Shown piece after piece: positions 6,566 through 11,690 of a stretch of 11,690 nucleotides of DNA; the stretch's first letter is position 1; each line of letters begins with the position of its first letter. The position numbers were made by a program, and so were the translations under genes. Under the pieces are notes generated by a model. It was given only the letters and a program-made list of their open reading frames with translations. It had not been told where the DNA came from and made no database searches. Source of the DNA: Collinsella sp. (GTDB lineage Bacteria; Actinomycetota; Coriobacteriia; Coriobacteriales; Coriobacteriaceae); the NCBI GenBank assembly GCA_031295725.1, contig JAUMNV010000143.1:1-11690 (forward strand), in the 5' to 3' direction.

Positions 6566-6988
6566 TTACAGAGTGCAGCCCACGACCTCGATTATGGCAA
6601 AAATCGGCACTAAAAACGGGAGCAATGGCAGGGAGCGCGATTTTGTGAAGAGGCAGGAGAGGGCCAGGGCCAGGAGTGCGACGGCAAATGCCACGATGCC
6701 ACCCATAGGGTCGAGCGTGCAAAGCGCGAAGAGTGCTTTGGCGTCCCCCATGCCAATCCCCGGGGCTTGACGAAGGCGCCGCCAGAGCGACTCAGTAAGC
6801 ACAAGGGCAAGGTAGACGATGACCGCAAGACCGGCATGATCAAGTGCAGTGTTAACGCCCCTGTCGAGCCAAACGCCTGCTAACGCCGCCACGGCACATG
6901 CGCCGGCAAGCTCATTGGGAAACCGCCGCTCACGGGCATCAATCCACGCGCCGGCAAAGATGCAAATCCAAAACGGGATATAGATCAT
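6566..6988 (-). CDS. Small stand-alone A24 prepilin peptidase (GxGD aspartic protease)
   Basis: This 140-residue membrane protein has about five hydrophobic segments and both catalytic Asp motifs of the type IV prepilin peptidase family: D17 in DARERRFPNEL (17-27), matching the usual D-x-hydrophilic-(I/F)PN pattern, and D82 in GIGMGDAKAL (77-86), the GxGD motif. It lacks the N-terminal methyltransferase half with paired CxxC motifs found in PilD/ComC. This resembles the short CpaA/TadV-type enzymes of Tad and Flp pili. Such enzymes cut the positively charged leader from prepilins at the inner membrane. The start at 6988 is well supported by AAGGAGG (6995-7001) with 6-nt spacing; a frame from 7033 begins inside the terminator hairpin. 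No pilin or pilus assembly gene is nearby, so its substrate must lie elsewhere. It follows a terminator closely and precedes the dGTPase gene by 31 nt. Confidence 0.88.
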   Translation of the reverse strand: MIYIPFWICIFAGAWIDARERRFPNELAGACAVAALAGVWLDRGVNTALDHAGLAVIVYLALVLTESLWRRLRQAPGIGMGDAKALFALCTLDPMGGIVAFAVALLALALSCLFTKSRSLPLLPFLVPIFAIIEVVGCTL

Positions 6989-6994
6989 CGAAAA

Positions 6995-7001
6995 CCTCCT
7001 T
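6995..7001 (-). promoter_or_regulatory. Strong Shine-Dalgarno of the prepilin peptidase gene
   Basis: AAGGAGG on the minus strand, 6 nt before the ATG at 6988. Its first two bases fall within a 16-bp palindrome (7000-7015), so folding of that palindrome could partly mask the site. Confidence 0.85.
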
Positions 7002-7015
7002 GAGCAGCTGCTCAA
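7000..7015. repeat. Perfect 16-bp palindrome next to a ribosome binding site
   Basis: TTGAGCAGCTGCTCAA is its own reverse complement. It lies directly between the terminator of the glycosyltransferase gene and the Shine-Dalgarno of the prepilin peptidase gene. It could be a dimeric regulator's operator or a leader hairpin. No binding protein can be named. Confidence 0.6.
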
Positions 7016-7061
7016 AAGCAAAAACCACCACAAAGGTGCCTGTCCCCTTTGCGGTGGTTTT
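7013..7061 (-). terminator. Rho-independent terminator after the glycosyltransferase gene
   Basis: A 16-bp stem (7021-7036 with 7046-7061, one G-U wobble on the minus strand, 9-nt loop) is followed by TGC and then TTTT. With the T's that close the stem, this makes an interrupted T tract. It begins 8 nt past the glycosyltransferase stop codon. The upper stem and loop read AAAGGGGACAGGCACCTTT, which looks like a repeat-family core (see findings). Confidence 0.82.
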
Positions 7062-7069
7062 GGTGGTGG

Positions 7070-8365
7070 TTATTTGGCGCCTTGCATGACCTCGTCAAGG
7101 GTAACGCTGACGGCGTGCTGCGTCGGGACCCAGTCGACCTTCAGGAACAGCGCGGCCACCGTGATGGGGATATAGCTGAACATAAAGATCGGGAAGGTAA
7201 ACAGGTTAGTCACCAGACGCCACTTTTGCGCGCAGTGAATGTGCTTGTACTCAAAGATAGTCGTGAGCAGCGCCAGGATAAAGAAAGTCAGATACATCAT
7301 GGCGAAGGTCATAATGAGCGAAGCGGCACAGGCCTGCATCTCGACTTCGGTAGCCAAAAAGCCGTGCGAGAGTCCACCCACGATCAGGAACGTCGCATTG
7401 GCGAGCATCGAGATGAGCGACAGCAGCATACCCGGGGCGATCGTCATGAACATGTCGTAGGCGGCAAAGCGATGGTAGCGGAAGGTCGACTTGACCAGGT
7501 GCTTACCGTAAGTAAAGAACACCTGGTAGAAGCCCTTGGTCCAACGCATGCGCTGTTTCCAGGACGCCTTAAACGTCACGGGTTGTTCGTCAAAGAACTC
7601 CGCCGGCGCATAGCCAATGCGAATGCCGTGAATGGCGCAGAACGTGGTGAACTGAATGTCCTCGGTCAGCGTGTGGAACTGCCAACCGTGCATGCCCTCG
7701 ATAACGCTGGCGGAGATGAGGTAGCCCGAACCCGAAACAGCGCAGGACGTCTTGCAGATATTACGCGCGTTGTTGAGGAAGCGCGCCTCGCGTAGATACC
7801 ACGTGGCATTAGCAGCCGAGATCCACGAGCTGCCGAAGTTCTTGGAATTGCGATAGCTCGTGACCACATGGAAGCCCTGGTCAAAGGCATCATTCATCTT
7901 GGAAACATAATCGCGGGAGATAACGTTATCGGCATCGAAGATAAAGTAGCCCTCAAACGTGTCGGGATACTCGTTGAGAATGCGGTCGAAGCCAAAGTCC
8001 ATGACCCAGCTCTTGCCCTTGCGGGCCAGGTCATTGCGCTCGTAAACAATGGCACCGGCCTCGCGCGCGAGCTGCGCCGTGTTGTCGGTGCAGGCATCGG
8101 CGACCACGAAAACCTCGATGAGCTCGGACGGATAATCCTGGTCCTTGATGGAGCGAACGAGGTTGGCGATCACGGCCTCCTCATTATGCGCCGCGATAAA
8201 AAAGGCATAGCGATGGAGTTTTTTGGCCTTGGGAGGCGCGACCTCGCCACGAAGAGCGCCAATGACAAAGAAGACCACCTGGTACAGAAAGCAGACCGTG
8301 AGCAGCGTGACGACAATCTGGTTGAAGATCACGATGGGTGTGTTGGTTTGTAAAAAGGCGAGCAT
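7070..8365 (-). CDS. Membrane-bound glycosyltransferase family 2 (processive type)
   Basis: This 431-residue protein has an N-terminal membrane segment (about 12-39), a cytoplasmic GT-A domain, and several C-terminal membrane segments (from about 305 on). Visible GT2 motifs: AFFIAAHNEE (54-63) for nucleotide binding, VVADACTDNT (87-96), the DxD-like metal site FDADN (143-147), TED (234-236) with the catalytic-base Asp, and the Q/RxxRW motif QRMRW (271-275). That last motif marks synthase-like enzymes such as cellulose, hyaluronan and N-acetylglucosamine polymer synthases. It probably transfers sugars to an envelope lipid or polysaccharide; donor and acceptor cannot be told. The ATG at 8365 is chosen for GGGAG 5 nt upstream, over an in-frame TTG at 8380. 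The gene has a likely promoter (8400-8429) and a terminator (7013-7061), so it looks monocistronic. No other sugar gene flanks it. Confidence 0.92.
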   Translation of the reverse strand: MLAFLQTNTPIVIFNQIVVTLLTVCFLYQVVFFVIGALRGEVAPPKAKKLHRYAFFIAAHNEEAVIANLVRSIKDQDYPSELIEVFVVADACTDNTAQLAREAGAIVYERNDLARKGKSWVMDFGFDRILNEYPDTFEGYFIFDADNVISRDYVSKMNDAFDQGFHVVTSYRNSKNFGSSWISAANATWYLREARFLNNARNICKTSCAVSGSGYLISASVIEGMHGWQFHTLTEDIQFTTFCAIHGIRIGYAPAEFFDEQPVTFKASWKQRMRWTKGFYQVFFTYGKHLVKSTFRYHRFAAYDMFMTIAPGMLLSLISMLANATFLIVGGLSHGFLATEVEMQACAASLIMTFAMMYLTFFILALLTTIFEYKHIHCAQKWRLVTNLFTFPIFMFSYIPITVAALFLKVDWVPTQHAVSVTLDEVMQGAK

Positions 8366-8370
8366 GCAGG

Positions 8371-8375
8371 CTCCC
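8371..8375 (-). promoter_or_regulatory. Shine-Dalgarno that fixes the glycosyltransferase start
   Basis: GGGAG on the minus strand, 5 nt before the ATG at 8365. It overlaps the coding part of the alternative TTG frame (8380), which is therefore rejected. Confidence 0.7.
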
Positions 8376-8399
8376 AGCAACGCGTAACGTAAACAATCG

Positions 8400-8429
8400 T
8401 ATATCTTACCGCAGGCTTACCGAGTTCAA
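8400..8429 (-). promoter_or_regulatory. Candidate sigma-70 promoter for the glycosyltransferase gene
   Basis: TTGAAC (8424-8429) and GATATA (8400-8405) are separated by 18 nt on the minus strand, in the 82-bp spacer after the pseudouridine synthase gene. A TAAGAT at 15 nt spacing is an alternative -10. The predicted leader is about 28 nt. The -10 is only a partial match, so the call is moderate. Confidence 0.42.
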
Positions 8430-8447
8430 GAAACCACCTAATACTGG

Positions 8448-9461
8448 CTAGGCTTCGAGAAGACCGAGCTGCGGAACGATTTCATCTCCAACGGCCGTGC
8501 GACCGAGCGAGCGCGGGGCCAGGTCGTCAAGAACCGCGGCAAGATCCCACGGCAGCTCATCACGGCACTCAATGCGCTCCCCCGTCACGGGATGGTCGAA
8601 TGCGACGCGCCAAGAATGAAGGAATTGCCTGGTCAGACCCTGATCGGCACGCGCATCGCACTTACCGTAGAGCGGATCGCCCACGCAGGCGTGGTTGATA
8701 TGGCGCATATGCACGCGAATCTGATGTGTGCGGCCCGTAAACAGGTGGCACTCGACGAGCGTATAGCCGTCGTCGAAACGCGTGGAATCGAAGCGCTCGA
8801 GGACCTTAAAGGTCGTGATGGCCTGACGGGCAAAGGGGTCGTCCGAAATCGCCATCTTGACGCGGTCGCGCGTCGATCGGGCAATACCGGTATTGATGGT
8901 GCCCTCGTCCATGGCGATGTGCCCGTGGACAAGCGTGATATAGCGACGATCGAGCGTGCGCGTGCGAATGAGATTTTGAAGCGCGCGCTGTGTGTCGTCG
9001 TCCTTGGCCGCGAGCATAAGGCCAGAGGTATCGCGGTCCAAACGATGCACGATACCGGGGCGATCCTCACCCTGCACGGTCCCCAGATGGTCGATGCCGC
9101 AGTGATAAACCAGAGCATTGGCAAGTGTGCCGCTCTCATGGCCATGGGCAGGATGGCACACCAGGCCACGCTGCTTGGAGAGCACAATGAGGTAGTCGTC
9201 CTCATAGCGAATATCGAGCGGGATGGCCTCAGGAATCACATCGGTCGGATCGTGAGGCTCGGGCAGATCAACCGAAATACGGTCGCTGGCTCGCAAGGCG
9301 TACTTTTTAGAGAGACAAGTCTCACCGTTGACGGCAACGGCGCCTCCCTCGATCAGATGAGCGCAGGCAGAGCGCGTAGGGCAGCCGTCATTGGCGCCCA
9401 AATAGGCGTCAAGACGCTGACCAGCGGAATCGTCGGCAACAAGAATATGGATGTCGGCCAT
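8448..9461 (-). CDS. RluA/RluD-family pseudouridine synthase
   Basis: This 337-residue enzyme turns specific uridines of rRNA (or tRNA) into pseudouridine. An S4-like RNA-binding domain lies at about residues 13-62, with GQRLDAYL at 14-21 and an AVAVNGE loop at 41-47. The catalytic domain follows, with YEDDYLIVLSKQRGLVCHP (86-104), the catalytic motif HRLDRDTSG (139-147; Asp142 is the expected nucleophile) and the conserved GRTHQIRVHMRHI further on. The length is close to E. coli RluD (326). The ATG overlaps the lspA stop codon as TAATG, with AAGGAA about 9 nt upstream, so it is coupled to lspA. The lspA-RluD-like pair is common in bacteria, which favours an RluD-like enzyme acting on 23S rRNA, but the exact target uridine is not shown. 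No terminator is evident after it. Confidence 0.94.
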   Translation of the reverse strand: MADIHILVADDSAGQRLDAYLGANDGCPTRSACAHLIEGGAVAVNGETCLSKKYALRASDRISVDLPEPHDPTDVIPEAIPLDIRYEDDYLIVLSKQRGLVCHPAHGHESGTLANALVYHCGIDHLGTVQGEDRPGIVHRLDRDTSGLMLAAKDDDTQRALQNLIRTRTLDRRYITLVHGHIAMDEGTINTGIARSTRDRVKMAISDDPFARQAITTFKVLERFDSTRFDDGYTLVECHLFTGRTHQIRVHMRHINHACVGDPLYGKCDARADQGLTRQFLHSWRVAFDHPVTGERIECRDELPWDLAAVLDDLAPRSLGRTAVGDEIVPQLGLLEA

Positions 9462-10060
9462 TAACGCTCATTCCTTTCGCGAATCTTGCGGGCACGCTCC
9501 CCACGCTGCTTGGCTTTGCGCTTAGCGCGGGCCTCATCACGGGCATTGAGCTCGGCAGTCGCATCAACCTCGCGGGCCGCGGGACTCAAGAACATGTAGC
9601 CGAAGAGGGCGAGCACAACGCCAACGGTAATGCCGATATCGGCCACATTGAAGACGGGAAAGTCGATGAAGGTGGTGGCAATAAAATCGGTCACGAAGCC
9701 AAAGGCCAGACGGTCGATCGCGTTGCCAATGGCGCCGCCCGCGACCATAGCCATGCCCACAACCTCCAAGCGAGCAAGCTGGGGCGCGCGAAGCAAGTAC
9801 ACGGCAATGGCGACAATGACCGCAAGCGCCAGCAAAGCAAACGCAACGCCATGCCCCTCGCCCATGCTAAAGGCAGCACCGATATTGCGGACAAACAGGA
9901 AGTCGATCAAACCGGGGATAACAGTCACATGCAAAGCGTCGCCCACGGCACGAACCGCAAGCTTGGTCAGCTGATCAAAAAGCAGCACAACCAGCACCAC
10001 CCCACCAGCAACACCTAACCGCCAGCGCAAAGGCGGCGTCATATCCCCAGCACGACCCAA
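9461..10060 (-). CDS. lspA: Lipoprotein signal peptidase II (LspA)
   Basis: This four-pass membrane aspartyl protease cuts the signal peptide from diacylglyceryl prolipoproteins before the conserved Cys. Catalytic motifs are present: GNAIDR (112-117, Asp116) and PVFNVADIGI (135-144, Asp141), plus the conserved FDQLTK (28-33) and VRNIGAAFSM (57-66). Hydrophobic segments lie at about 15-35, 70-90, 97-112 and 139-159. A Lys/Arg-rich tail at about 162-199 makes the protein longer than the usual 150-170 residues. The start is TTG at 10060, chosen for AGGGG 6 nt upstream; ATG at 10042 (residue 7) has only GGGG 2-3 nt away and is the alternative. lspA follows ileS, as in many bacteria, but here a 240-bp structured spacer separates them. 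It overlaps the pseudouridine synthase gene by 1 nt. Confidence 0.95.
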   Translation of the reverse strand: MGRAGDMTPPLRWRLGVAGGVVLVVLLFDQLTKLAVRAVGDALHVTVIPGLIDFLFVRNIGAAFSMGEGHGVAFALLALAVIVAIAVYLLRAPQLARLEVVGMAMVAGGAIGNAIDRLAFGFVTDFIATTFIDFPVFNVADIGITVGVVLALFGYMFLSPAAREVDATAELNARDEARAKRKAKQRGERARKIRERNER

Positions 10061-10066
10061 AGAAAT

Positions 10067-10071
10067 CCCCT
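10067..10071 (-). promoter_or_regulatory. Shine-Dalgarno that favours the TTG start of lspA
   Basis: AGGGG on the minus strand, 6 nt before TTG at 10060. The competing ATG at 10042 has a GGGG that is too close, so the TTG start is preferred but not certain. Confidence 0.5.
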
Positions 10072-10104
10072 ACCCTCAAGAACATCGAATAACGTTTAAC
10101 GCAA

Positions 10105-10140
10105 AGCAATATCTTATATTGACCAGCAACGAAATAACCG
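10105..10140 (-). promoter_or_regulatory. AT-rich region, possible lspA promoter/operator
   Basis: On the minus strand this AT-rich stretch holds CAATATAAGATATTG (10107-10121), a perfect 6-bp inverted repeat around 3 nt. TATAAG or GATATT could serve as a -10. No clear -35 is visible. It lies about 47 nt ahead of the lspA start, a suitable place for a promoter or a regulator site. Confidence 0.3.
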
Positions 10141-10160
10141 ATGATTCGTTACCGACAGCG

Positions 10161-10261
10161 AAAACCCGCCAGAGGGAGCAAAGTGCCTTGAAGCAAGGCG
10201 GCATAGATCTTTTGATCATGCCGCCGAAGCTGAAAGGCAGATTGCCGCTCTGGCGGGTTTG
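10161..10261. repeat. About 100-bp long imperfect palindrome between ileS and lspA (MITE/BIME-like, or structured RNA)
   Basis: The ends are perfect 13-bp inverted repeats (AAACCCGCCAGAG at 10162-10174 and its complement at 10248-10260). Inside, TGCCTT (10184-10189) pairs with AAGGCA (10234-10239). At the tip, GGCGGCAT (10197-10204) pairs with ATGCCGCC (10218-10225), and GATC pairs with GATC around TTTT. A rival fold makes a separate hairpin GCCTTG-AAG-CAAGGC (10185-10199). CAGCG stands on both sides (10156-10160 and 10262-10266). On the minus strand the outer stem is followed by four T's and CGC, so it may also end ileS transcripts. No coding potential is apparent. Confidence 0.7.
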
Positions 10262-10273
10262 CAGCGTCAACCG

Positions 10274-10301
10274 GTTACGCGGTTTGGTAAAACCGCGTAA
10301 C
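10274..10301 (-). repeat. Perfect 12-bp hairpin abutting the ileS stop codon
   Basis: GTTACGCGGTTT and AAACCGCGTAAC flank a 4-nt loop (TACC on the minus strand). The first stem base is the G of the ileS TAG stop. No T run follows (CGGTTG), so it is not a standard intrinsic terminator. It may protect the 3' end or help end transcription together with the larger palindrome just downstream. Confidence 0.6.
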
Positions 10302-11690
10302 TACAAAGCGTCAGCGCAGCGCTTGCAGATATGCGCGTGGCCGTTGTACTCGCCGACGGTGGTGCGGTAGTTCCAGCAACGGTCGCAGCACTCGCCCTCG
10401 GCTGCCTCGATGGCAACGGAGAGCTCCTCGCCCTGGGTCAGCTCAACATCGGAGACGATGTAGAACTCGGCCAGGTCGACGGCCTTGTCGCCGGTCAGCA
10501 GCGCGTACATCTCGGCGGGAACGACCGCCTTGACGCGGACCTGCTGGCTCTTGGTGAAGGTGCCGGCAGAACGGGCATCCTCAAGGGCCTTGGTCACGGC
10601 GCTACGGAGCTCGAGAGAAGCCTCGAGCACGCCCTCAAACTCGTTGGCCTCATCGACCGTGATGGGCGACTTGTACCAATCGAGCAGCGCGGCGTACTTC
10701 TGGTGGTCGACGCAGCCGGCGGGCGCATAGGCCATGGCCTCGTCGACGGTGTAGGACAGAATCGGCTGCAGATCGCGCATGAGCATCGAGAAGAGCTCGG
10801 CCAGCACGGTCTGGGCACTGCGGCGCTCGAGCGAGCCGGGCTTGTCGCAGTACAGACGATCCTTCAGGGCATCGAGATACACGTTGGAAAGCTCGGTAAC
10901 CACAAAGTCGTAGAGCGCACGGTAGGCGCGCGGGAACTCGTAGCTGGCGTAGGCGTCGTCGACCTCGGCCTGGACCTGGGTCAGACGAGCAACCATGAGC
11001 TTGTCGAGCGGCAGCAGGTCGGCAAAGGCGACGCCGTCGGTCTCGGGCTCAAACTGGCCCTCGAGCTCGGAGAGCAGGAAGCGCAGCGTGTTGCGGAAAC
11101 GGCGATAGGCATCGGACGTACGAGCGAGAATCTCGTAGTCGATGGAGACGTCGGAGCTGGTGTCGACAGAGGCAACCCACAGACGGATGATGTCAGCGCC
11201 CATCTCGTCGCAGACCTTGTTGGGGTCGATGACGTTGCCGAGCGACTTGGACATCTTGCGGCCCTGGCCGTCGAGCGTGAAGCCCTGCGAGACGACAGCC
11301 TTGTACGGAGCGTGGCCGTTGGCACCCACCGAAGTGAGCAGCGAGCTCTGGAACCAGCCACGATGCTGGTCGGAGCCCTCAAGATACACGTCCGCCGGGT
11401 ACTCCAGCTCGGGACGGTACTCGCAAACGGCCTTCCAAGACACGCCGGAGTCCCACCACACGTCGAGGATGTCCTTATCGGCCTTGAGGTGATGGCCGCC
11501 GCACTTGGGGCAGACGCAGGCATCGCCCAGGTAGCTCTCGGGAGCGTCAGTGAACCAGGCGTCGGAGCCCTTCTCGTGGAAGAGCTTGATGACGGCGTCG
11601 AGCGTGGCGTCGTTCATGACCTTCTCGCCGCAGTCGGCACAGGTGTAGCTGGGGATAGGCACGCCCCAGTTGCGCTGACGGCTGATGCAC
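10301..11690 (-). CDS. ileS: Isoleucyl-tRNA synthetase, C-terminal half (cut by right window edge)
   Basis: The frame is open to the right edge, and 462 residues are visible, about half of a usual 930-residue IleS. This class I synthetase charges tRNA-Ile in the cytoplasm. The fragment starts in CISRQRNWG followed by VPIPSY, the conserved class I segment. A Cys-rich insert (CADC ... CPKC, about residues 17-63 of the fragment) resembles the zinc-ribbon-like insert of many Gram-positive enzymes. Then come ILDVWWDSGVSWKAV, YLEGSDQHRGWFQSSLL, and the ATP-binding loop GRKMSKSLGN (KMSKS near 11243-11257). An anticodon-binding helical domain follows, and a C-terminal zinc finger CDRCW ... CKRC ends the protein. 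HIGH and the editing domain lie outside. The stop codon is part of a 12-bp hairpin (10274-10301). lspA follows 240 nt downstream. Confidence 0.98.
   Translation of the reverse strand, partial: CISRQRNWGVPIPSYTCADCGEKVMNDATLDAVIKLFHEKGSDAWFTDAPESYLGDACVCPKCGGHHLKADKDILDVWWDSGVSWKAVCEYRPELEYPADVYLEGSDQHRGWFQSSLLTSVGANGHAPYKAVVSQGFTLDGQGRKMSKSLGNVIDPNKVCDEMGADIIRLWVASVDTSSDVSIDYEILARTSDAYRRFRNTLRFLLSELEGQFEPETDGVAFADLLPLDKLMVARLTQVQAEVDDAYASYEFPRAYRALYDFVVTELSNVYLDALKDRLYCDKPGSLERRSAQTVLAELFSMLMRDLQPILSYTVDEAMAYAPAGCVDHQKYAALLDWYKSPITVDEANEFEGVLEASLELRSAVTKALEDARSAGTFTKSQQVRVKAVVPAEMYALLTGDKAVDLAEFYIVSDVELTQGEELSVAIEAAEGECCDRCWNYRTTVGEYNGHAHICKRCADAL

Noticed and set aside
6989..7033. Longer start for the prepilin peptidase from TTG at 7033
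   Set aside because: This codon lies inside the terminator stem, while the ATG at 6988 has a perfect AAGGAGG.
8592..9464. Open frame of 290 codons on the plus strand opposite the pseudouridine synthase gene
   Set aside because: It mirrors the real gene, which has clear S4 and HRLD motifs; the plus-strand product matches no family I recognise.
10061..10300. tRNA or known small RNA gene in the ileS-lspA spacer
   Set aside because: The branched fold at 10161-10261 is suggestive, but there is no T-loop GTTCNANNC, acceptor stem or anticodon arm of normal size.
10274..10301. Standard intrinsic terminator for ileS
   Set aside because: The 12-bp stem is perfect, but it includes the stop codon and is followed by CGGTTG rather than a T tract.
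1..11690. CRISPR array, prophage, insertion sequence or defence gene
   Set aside because: No regularly spaced repeats, transposase or integrase motif, or nuclease/toxin gene was seen; all genes are housekeeping or stress-related.

Overview
The window looks like ordinary chromosome from a high-GC Gram-positive bacterium. Protein style and the ileS-lspA-rluA-family gene order suggest an actinomycete relative, most likely class Coriobacteriia (Collinsella-like). That assignment is inference from impressions of protein sequence, not from a search. Every gene I can support lies on the minus strand, so transcription runs from right to left.

In transcription order: the 3' part of ileS (isoleucyl-tRNA synthetase, cut by the right edge); a 240-bp spacer holding two strong hairpins; lspA (signal peptidase II), joined by TAATG to an RluA/RluD-type pseudouridine synthase; a membrane glycosyltransferase of family 2 with its own likely promoter and a strong terminator; a small stand-alone type IV prepilin peptidase (A24); an HD-type dGTP triphosphohydrolase; and the AAA+ replication-recombination protein RarA. 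Next is a tightly packed four-gene cassette: a DUF948-like membrane-anchored coiled-coil protein, an RsbW-like anti-sigma factor, a SigB/SigF/SigG-type sigma factor, and an AI-2E family membrane protein. It ends in a classic rho-independent terminator. Last is the 5' part of alaS (alanyl-tRNA synthetase), cut by the left edge.

The work done by these genes is mostly housekeeping: two tRNA synthetases, lipoprotein maturation, rRNA modification, nucleotide-pool control and replication-fork maintenance. The accessory-looking part is the general-stress cassette at 620-3776. Its genes overlap or nearly touch (8 nt overlap, 1 nt gap, 4 nt overlap), so they are almost certainly co-expressed. The anti-sigma protein has lost the signature residues of the GHKL kinase ATP site, and no anti-anti-sigma gene is present, so its switch probably differs from the textbook RsbV/RsbW partner switch.

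The most notable non-coding object is a roughly 100-bp imperfect palindrome (10161-10261) between ileS and lspA. It has 13-bp perfect inverted ends and a 5-bp direct repeat (CAGCG) on each side, which fits a MITE-like or BIME-like element, or a structured RNA or terminator. I see no tRNA, rRNA, CRISPR array, transposase or prophage gene. No gene-free stretch exceeds 300 bp; the longest is 10061-10300.
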